Source: Batillaria attramentaria
Taxonomy: Eukaryota > Mollusca > Gastropoda > Batillariidae
DNA: 64,000 bases
NCBI GenBank assembly: GCA_018292915.2
Contig: JACVVK020000034.1
Span: forward strand, 968,501 to 1,032,500
Reading direction: 5' to 3'
Part shown: positions 58,471 through 64,000 of the stretch, piece by piece
Numbering within the stretch: the first letter of the stretch is position 1
Layout: each line of letters begins with the position of its first letter
Program-made: the position numbers and the translations under genes
Notes under the pieces: model-generated
The model's input: only the letters and a program-made list of their open reading frames with translations
Databases searched by the model: none
Told to the model about the DNA's origin: nothing

Positions 58471-61400
58471 GGCCCCTGGCTCCACGTGGAGCATAGGCCA
58501 TCGACAACCCTTCGCCATCGCACTCTGTTCTGGGCTATTCTTGCCACTCCAGTCCAGTTGGTCCCCTGCTTATATAACTCTGCCTCAGTGTCCCGCCTCC
58601 AGCTGTTGCGAGGCCGGCCTCTCTTCCTTTTCCCCTGTGGGTTCCATGTCAGGGCTTGGCGTGTGGTGCTGGATGCTGGCTTCCTGAGGGTGTGTCCAAT
58701 CCAGCCCCACTTCCTCCGCAGGATCTGCTTGGTCGCTGGTTCCTGCCCTGCTCGCTCCCACAGCTCTTCGTTCCGGATCTTCTCTGGCCATCGGATGTTG
58801 AAGATGCGCCTCAGACAGGTGTTGAGAAATGTCTGGATCTTCTGCTGCATTGTCTTTGTTGTCCTCCATGTTTCGCATCCGTAGAGCAGAACTGACTTCA
58901 CGTTGGAGTTGAAGATGCGAAGTTTGGTTCTTATGCTGACAACTTTGGATGCCCAGATGTTCTTCAGCATGACCATTGCTGCTCTTGCCTTGCCGATTCT
59001 GGCTGTGACGTCTCGGTCTGTGCCTCCCTGTCCATCAACCACACTCCCCAGGTAGACAAAGGACTCTACCTCCCTGATGGGCTCTCCACCGACTGTGACT
59101 GGTGTGTTGGCAGTGGTGTTGATCTTCATCAGCTCGGTTTTCCTCCTGTTGATCTTGAGCCCTGTTCCGGCTGATGTGGCTTCCAGGCATGTAGTCTTGT
59201 CCTGCATCTGGCTGTGGCTGTGAGACAGGAGCGCCAGGTCGTCCGCGAAGTCGAGGTCATCCAGCTGCGTCCAGAGTGTCCACTGTATCCCGTTTTTCCT
59301 GCCTGTTGTGGTGGTCTTCATGATCCAGTCGATGACCAGGAGGAAGAGGAATGGGGACAACAGGCATCCCTGGCGGACTCCGGTCTTCACCTCAAAGCTT
59401 TCTGACAACTGGCCGGCATGGGCAATCCTGCAGCTCATGTCTTTGTAGGTGCACTGGATCAGGGAGATGATCTTCCCGGGAACTCCATAGTGCCTTAGCA
59501 GCTTCCACAGCGCCTCTCTGTCTACACTGTCGAAGGCCTTCTCATAGTCTATGAAGTTGATGTAGAGGGGGGAGTTCCACTCCAGTGACTGCTCAACAAT
59601 GATGCGTAGGCTGGCGATCTGGTCAGCGCAGGACCTGTTCCTGCGAAAGCCCGCCTGCTGGTCTCGGAGCATAGGGTCAACTGCCTCCCTCATCCTCTCC
59701 AGTAGAATTCTGTTGAGAACCTTGCCTGGCACTGACAGGAGCATGATCCCTCGGTAGTTGCTGCAGTCCCTGAGGTCCCCTTTCTTTGGCAGCTTGATGA
59801 CGATCCCTTCTTTCCACTGGGCTGGCACCTCTTCCTTCTCCCAGATCTTGCTGAATAGGCTGTGCAGCATGTTGACGGCTGTCTCTGTGTCTGCTTTGAT
59901 GGCTTCTGCTGGTATCTCGTCCGGCCCTGCAGCTTTCCCATTTCTCAGTGTCATGATGGCTTTCCTGATCTCCGCCTTAGAGGGCTTGTCGCAGTTGATG
60001 GGTAGTTCTGTCTCAGCTGGCGGGATGTCTGGAGGTGTTTCAGGGATGGGGCGATTTAACAGTTCCCTGAAGTGTTCTGCCCATCGCTTCAGCTGTTCCT
60101 CAGTTGTTGTCAGTGGGTGCCCGTTCTTGTCCTTCACTGGTTTGTCTGTCTGCCGAAATTTGCCCGCGAGCTTCTTGGTCACCTGGTACAGGTCTTTTAG
60201 GTTCCCTTGTCCGGCTGCTTCCTCTGCTTGATTGGCCAGGTTGTCGATGTAGTCCCTCTTGTCCTTTCTGGTGCTCCTCTTCACTTCTCTGTCAGCTGCT
60301 GTGTATTCTTCCTGTGCCTTTGCCTTAGCTCTTCTTGTTCGGCTCGTGTTCAGTGCAGTTTTCTTCTTTTTCCTAACTTCCAGCTTCTGGATGGTATCAG
60401 CAGAGATCCATTCCTTGTGTTGGGTCTTTCTCTTGCCAAGGACCTCTTCGCATGTGTCATGCCAGAGTTTCTTGCTGTGTTCCCACTGTGTCTCGATATC
60501 CATTCCACTGTCTTCTATCAGGTCTTGCAGTGGCTGGAACCTGTTGGAAAGGCTGATCCGGAATGCTGCTTGTGTCTCTGTGTTCCTGAGTAGGCCAACG
60601 TTGTACCTGGTCCGTGTGTTGTTGGCGTTGGTGTGTCTCTTAAGCCGAAGTCTCAGTGTTGTTGCAAGAAGGTCGTGGTCTGATGATACATCGGCACCCC
60701 TCATCACGCGCACATCTCGCCACGATCTCCTGAACTTCCGGCTGATGCAGATGTGATCAATCTGGTTCTCCGTGACATGGTCCGGCGATCTCCATGTGGC
60801 CTTGTGGATGCGCTTGTGTGGGAAGATGCTGCCTCCTATCACTAGCTGGTTCAGGGCACAAAAGTCTGCAAAGCGCTCGCCATTTTCGTTCATCTGTCCC
60901 AGTCCGTGTGTTCCCATGGTGTTCTCATAGCCTGTGTTGTCTGATCCAATCTTGGCGTTGAAGTCTCCCATCAGTATGGTCATGTCCTTGGCTCCTCCTC
61001 TATCTATCACTGTCTGCAGTTGTTGGTAGAAATCATCTTTTTTCTCCTCTTCCGCATCATTGGTGGGAGCGTAGCACTGGATGATGTTTAGCTTGATGTC
61101 TTTCTTCTTGGTGATGAATTTGGCTGTGATGATGCGGGAGTTGACAGGTTCCCAGCCGATGAGTGCCCGCTGTGCCTCCGGTGCCAGCATCAGGGCCACG
61201 CCCTCAGTGTGGGGGGCTCCATCCTCTGTGTGTCCCGAGTACAGCAATTGCTCTCCCGATGAAAATCTCAGCTGTCCTGTCTGTAGCCACCTTGTCTCAC
61301 TCAGTCCCAGTACTCCTATCCTGTAGTTCTTCATCTCTCTTGCTACTTGTATGGTCCTTCCTACTTCATACATTGTCCTGATGTTCCATGTGGCTACTCT

Positions 61401-61749
61401 CGTCGTTGTCCTGGGTGTTAGAAGGGGGGTCGGCCTTGCAGCTTCCTTTCGGCTTTCACTGCAATGCGTCATAGGTCTCCGGGATGGAGACCCTTCCTCG
61501 CCCAGGTGAATGTTTTGGTTTGTTGCTGTCGATGCTTCTGTAACTTTTATGTTTTTTACAGGTAGGGCTGTTAACCCTACGCAAACCCGTTTAGCCTCTT
61601 GGAGAGGTGGTCCACATTCGTCTGACCTCTACCCTTCGACCTGTCCAGCTTGGGTGACCCTGCCAGGAGCACGTGCTCCCGCTGGCAAAGCTCTCTGGGT
61701 CATTGAGGTACACAAGCCACTACCCCACGACAAGGGTTGGACCATGTAG
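58453..61749 (-). mobile_element. Full-length non-LTR retrotransposon (LINE) with 15-bp TSD
   Basis: Inserted on the minus strand into the pogo-like element. TSD GGACACAAGCGCACT at 58438-58452 and 61750-61764. It has a 277-nt 5' leader, one ORF of 1002 codons, and a 3' end of five or so GTAA units instead of poly-A. Intact ORF plus intact TSD indicate a young insertion. The clade (RTE-like or another single-ORF, AP-endonuclease type) was not determined. Confidence 0.95.
58464..61472 (-). CDS. LINE ORF: AP-type endonuclease plus reverse transcriptase, 1002 aa, intact
   Basis: This protein nicks target DNA and copies the element RNA at the nick (target-primed reverse transcription). Endonuclease, about residues 25-275: Trp-Asn-Ile-Arg (29-32), Ser-Glu-Thr-Arg-Trp (58-62), Gly-Asp-Phe-Asn-Ala-Lys (169-174), Asp-His-Ile (239-241), Ser-Asp-His-Asp (264-267). 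Reverse transcriptase, about 505-790: Ala-Ala-Gly-Pro-Asp (514-518), Phe-Ile-Asp-Tyr-Glu-Lys-Ala-Phe-Asp (640-648), Gln-Gly-Cys-Leu-Leu-Ser-Pro (701-707), Phe-Ala-Asp-Asp (742-745). The C-terminus has Gly-Trp-Ile-Gly-His-Thr-Leu-Arg (923-930) and a basic Lys-Arg-Lys-Arg-Gly-Arg-Pro patch (948-954). All catalytic residues are present. The TAA stop is the first unit of the tail repeat. Confidence 0.95.
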   Translation of the reverse strand: MTHCSESRKEAARPTPLLTPRTTTRVATWNIRTMYEVGRTIQVAREMKNYRIGVLGLSETRWLQTGQLRFSSGEQLLYSGHTEDGAPHTEGVALMLAPEAQRALIGWEPVNSRIITAKFITKKKDIKLNIIQCYAPTNDAEEEKKDDFYQQLQTVIDRGGAKDMTILMGDFNAKIGSDNTGYENTMGTHGLGQMNENGERFADFCALNQLVIGGSIFPHKRIHKATWRSPDHVTENQIDHICISRKFRRSWRDVRVMRGADVSSDHDLLATTLRLRLKRHTNANNTRTRYNVGLLRNTETQAAFRISLSNRFQPLQDLIEDSGMDIETQWEHSKKLWHDTCEEVLGKRKTQHKEWISADTIQKLEVRKKKKTALNTSRTRRAKAKAQEEYTAADREVKRSTRKDKRDYIDNLANQAEEAAGQGNLKDLYQVTKKLAGKFRQTDKPVKDKNGHPLTTTEEQLKRWAEHFRELLNRPIPETPPDIPPAETELPINCDKPSKAEIRKAIMTLRNGKAAGPDEIPAEAIKADTETAVNMLHSLFSKIWEKEEVPAQWKEGIVIKLPKKGDLRDCSNYRGIMLLSVPGKVLNRILLERMREAVDPMLRDQQAGFRRNRSCADQIASLRIIVEQSLEWNSPLYINFIDYEKAFDSVDREALWKLLRHYGVPGKIISLIQCTYKDMSCRIAHAGQLSESFEVKTGVRQGCLLSPFLFLLVIDWIMKTTTTGRKNGIQWTLWTQLDDLDFADDLALLSHSHSQMQDKTTCLEATSAGTGLKINRRKTELMKINTTANTPVTVGGEPIREVESFVYLGSVVDGQGGTDRDVTARIGKARAAMVMLKNIWASKVVSIRTKLRIFNSNVKSVLLYGCETWRTTKTMQQKIQTFLNTCLRRIFNIRWPEKIRNEELWERAGQEPATKQILRRKWGWIGHTLRKPASSTTRQALTWNPQGKRKRGRPRNSWRRDTEAELYKQGTNWTGVARIAQNRVRWRRVVDGLCSTWSQGPK

Positions 61750-62244
61750 GGACACAAGCGCACTGGTGTATATTAACTCTACACATATATATTCTGTGCA
61801 GGTCTTTAAGAGAAACCAGATATTTCTTAATTTAATGCAAAACATACACGAACTGAGAAAAAAGAAATGTTTTAAACCTTTTTTTCACTGAACTCGGTTA
61901 TAAGAAATATTTTTCAAAATACTTTCTTATATCCGACTTTCAGATATAAGAAAACTCGGATATAAGAAACCAAAAAATTCACCCCCCTCGAGTTTCTTAT
62001 AACCGGCGTATACTGTATCTATGGAAAGGCGTAGTGAGCAGACATTATTTGGTTGCGGAGTGAAGACCGGCAAGACAGAGCTGATTGGTGGCTATTTTTA
62101 GCGACTTTGGGCGATCGGCGTGTAGGACAGGTATGGAAGCGTTAGACCACACAGAAAGTCACACGTCTCTACCACTAAAAACCGCAAAGTCACGGAAATA
62201 GTCACAGTGGCCAAAAGGAACATCCACTCACTTGGCAAACAGGC

Positions 62245-62588
62245 TTAAGCCTGCTCTTAACTGGGCACAGCGCGCGAAACACACATGTGCACATCACAGT
62301 CGTTGCGCTCGGTGTGTCTACTAACTACAAAACTGAACACAGCTGTGCTCGGTGACACACCGATTGAAAATGCACTGTTCGCCATGCACCGTTTGCACGC
62401 CGAGTGACGTAGTGCAGCCAATCAGAATCTGTTGTGGAAACCACAGTCACAGTTGTGGCTATTTGAAATCCAGGTTGCTGTGATGAGGCCACAGCGGCGG
62501 AACCCCCCCCCCCCCCCAAATCACAACTGTGTCACAACTGTGGACAGCACTGTGGCGCTCCGCAGTGTCCAGTTAAGAACCGGCTTTA
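62245..62588. mobile_element. Small inverted-repeat element (~340 bp)
   Basis: Left end CTTAAGCCTGCTCTTAACTGG is matched in reverse complement by CCAGTTAAGAACCGGCTTTAG at the right, with CACAGCG/CGCAGTG following. Inner CCACAGTCACAGTTGTGGC is palindromic. No clear TSD. Confidence 0.6.
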
Positions 62589-63099
62589 GAACTTCGTTAG
62601 TGGCGGTGTTTCCCCACAAAACTCATCACGAACATATCACACTTACAATTACGCTGTTGTTCCTTTGTTCTCCAACCATGTCATTTTTTTCTACATTCAG
62701 TAAAAGTAGGATATAAAAATCCCAACGAAGCCATTTTGATGAAAATAATACAAATAGCCAACGGAAGAAATGGTCGAGTTGTAAACTGCCTGTTACTGTG
62801 TTTTTCACGCTGATAACATCGCTGGCATTTTACACTGTTCTTTCAGTGTGTACGTGACATCGATATGACCGATAGGATCATGTAGAGAAACTGTATTTGA
62901 TCAACGGCATGTTGTATGGTTTCCTCAAGGGCACCAATTATCTACGAAATGTATCAAAACAGTACTGAAGAATGCGCGAAGGAATATTTCCGTGTCCATC
63001 ATCTTTGACAGTCCTTGAAAGTTAAGAACGCTTAGAACTGAAGATTTTACGTATACTATGCACGGCACATACACACACACTTCCCAAGACCCCCCCCCC

Positions 63100-63173
63100 C
63101 CAAAAAAAAAAAAAAAAAACACAACCCAACCAAACAAACAAACAAACAACAAACAAACAAAAAACAAACAAAC

Positions 63174-63204
<31 letters not shown>

Positions 63205-63250
63205 CAAAACAAAACAAAACACAAAACAACAACAACAAACAAAAAACAAA
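63100..63250. repeat. (CAAA)n/(AAAAC)n tract
   Basis: Poly-C/poly-A then CAAA and AAAAC runs. Confidence 0.9.
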
Positions 63251-63293
63251 ACCATCCGCTTAAGACTAGTTAACAAGACCAAGCCACTGCATA

Positions 63294-63400
63294 CCACTAG
63301 GAGCCTTTTCAAACCACTATTACGCAAGGCGTGGGCCTTCCCCGCTAGGCCCGAGACCGCTGCAAATTGCGTAATAGTGGCCTGAAGTGGCTCCTAGTGG
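63294..63400. repeat. Inverted repeat, arms ~33 bp (stem-loop)
   Basis: CCACTAGGAGCC...CCACTATTACGCA on the left pairs with TGCGTAATAGTGG...GGCTCCTAGTGG on the right. May be a tiny fold-back element. Confidence 0.8.
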
Positions 63401-63472
63401 TCTGAAGGTTGCAAGTAAAATTGCGATTTTTTTTGCATGAGACTTTAGGAAATATGAGCATTGAAGTCAGTA

Positions 63473-63873
63473 TACACGCTGGAACTACCTTCACACGCTG
63501 AAACTACCTTCACACGCTGAAACTACCTTCACACGCTGAAACTACCTTCCCACACTGAAACTACCTTCAAACGCTGGAACTACCTTCACACGCTGAAACT
63601 ACCTTCCCACACTGAAACTACCTTCAAACGCTGGAACTACCTTCACACGCTGGAACTACCTTCACACGCTGAAACTACCTTCACACGCTGGAACTACCTT
63701 CACACGCTGAAACTACCTTCACACGCTGAAACTACCTTCCCACGCTGGAACTACCTTCCCACGCTGGAACTACCTTCACACGCTGGAACTACCTTCACAC
63801 GCTGGAACTACCTTCACACGCTGAAACTACCTTCACACGCTCGAACTACCTTCACACGCTGAAACTACCTTCA
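63473..63873. repeat. Minisatellite, ~21 copies of a 19-bp unit
   Basis: Unit CACACGCTGAAACTACCTT with variants at two sites (CCCAC for CACAC, GGAAC for GAAAC). Variants are mixed along the array. Confidence 0.95.
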
Positions 63874-64000
63874 AAATGGACACAGATGTTCGCTAATGTT
63901 GGCTAGGTTACCTACACTGAAAATGGATTTTCAAGCACGCAGATGAGCACATGCCGACGAAAAATCAAACAAAAAGTAATTTCATCGCAGTGAAGGGCAT

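Larger units (their letters stand above)
57435..62015. mobile_element. pogo/Tc1-mariner-like non-autonomous element, split by a LINE
   Basis: Ends CAGTGGACGCCGG on the left and CCGGCGTATACTG on the right, flanked by TA (57433-57434, 62016-62017), as in Tc1/mariner-pogo elements that insert at TA and begin with CAG. Multiple subterminal copies of CTCGGATATAAGAAA and variants lie in both halves. Without the nested LINE and one TSD copy it would be about 1.27 kb. No transposase ORF remains. Confidence 0.82.

Noticed and set aside
58464..58884. Plus-strand frames of 79-204 codons overlapping the LINE
   Set aside because: They are shadows of the 1002-codon LINE ORF on the other strand.

Overview
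The window looks like nuclear DNA of an animal, most likely a mollusc and probably a marine gastropod. The signs are GT-AG spliced exons of an ABC transporter of vertebrate ABCA12/ABCA13 type, several tRNA-derived SINE families, an intact LINE with a short tandem-repeat tail, several DNA-transposon and MITE families with TIRs and target-site duplications (TSDs), and very many (CA)n/(GT)n microsatellites. The species cannot be fixed from sequence alone.

Only one host gene can be supported. It runs on the minus strand from the start codon at 43898 down past the left edge. I could join 15 exons (88-276 back to 43833-43898) with canonical splice sites and fully consistent phases, giving the first 801 residues. 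These comprise a short cytoplasmic N-terminus, the first membrane helix, the ABCA-conserved Met-Pro-Ser-Ala-Gly segment, and a very long N-glycosylated first extracellular domain. The second membrane helix and the ATP-binding domains lie outside the window. Intron 1 alone is 23.1 kb. Exons 4-7, 9-12 and 13-15 repeat the same run of intron phases (2-1, 1-0, 0-0, 0-2), so this extracellular domain probably grew by duplication of a four-exon block. A broken second copy of exon 5 lies 0.3 kb upstream of the real one.

The rest is repeats. Introns 2-15 (1-20605) hold SINEs, a fold-back element with 234-bp arms, a 70-bp perfect hairpin, a PIF/Harbinger-like MITE and several tandem duplications. Intron 1 (20700-43832) holds a 1.96-kb tandem duplication carrying a LINE RT fragment, a TIR family (cluster T) of which one member contains a roughly 28-copy minisatellite, three more Harbinger-like MITEs, and a 3.07-kb TIR element (cluster C, long copy) with 5-bp TSDs and an unrecognised, frame-broken gene-like cargo. 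Upstream of the gene (43.9-64 kb) lie a 0.9-kb deletion derivative of that element inserted in a SINE, more SINEs, a (GT/GGTGT)n array of about 0.6 kb, and a pogo/Tc1-mariner-like non-autonomous element split by an intact 3.3-kb LINE whose 1002-residue ORF keeps all endonuclease and reverse transcriptase motifs. A 19-bp minisatellite lies near the right edge. No other host gene, rRNA, CRISPR array or functional tRNA gene was found.
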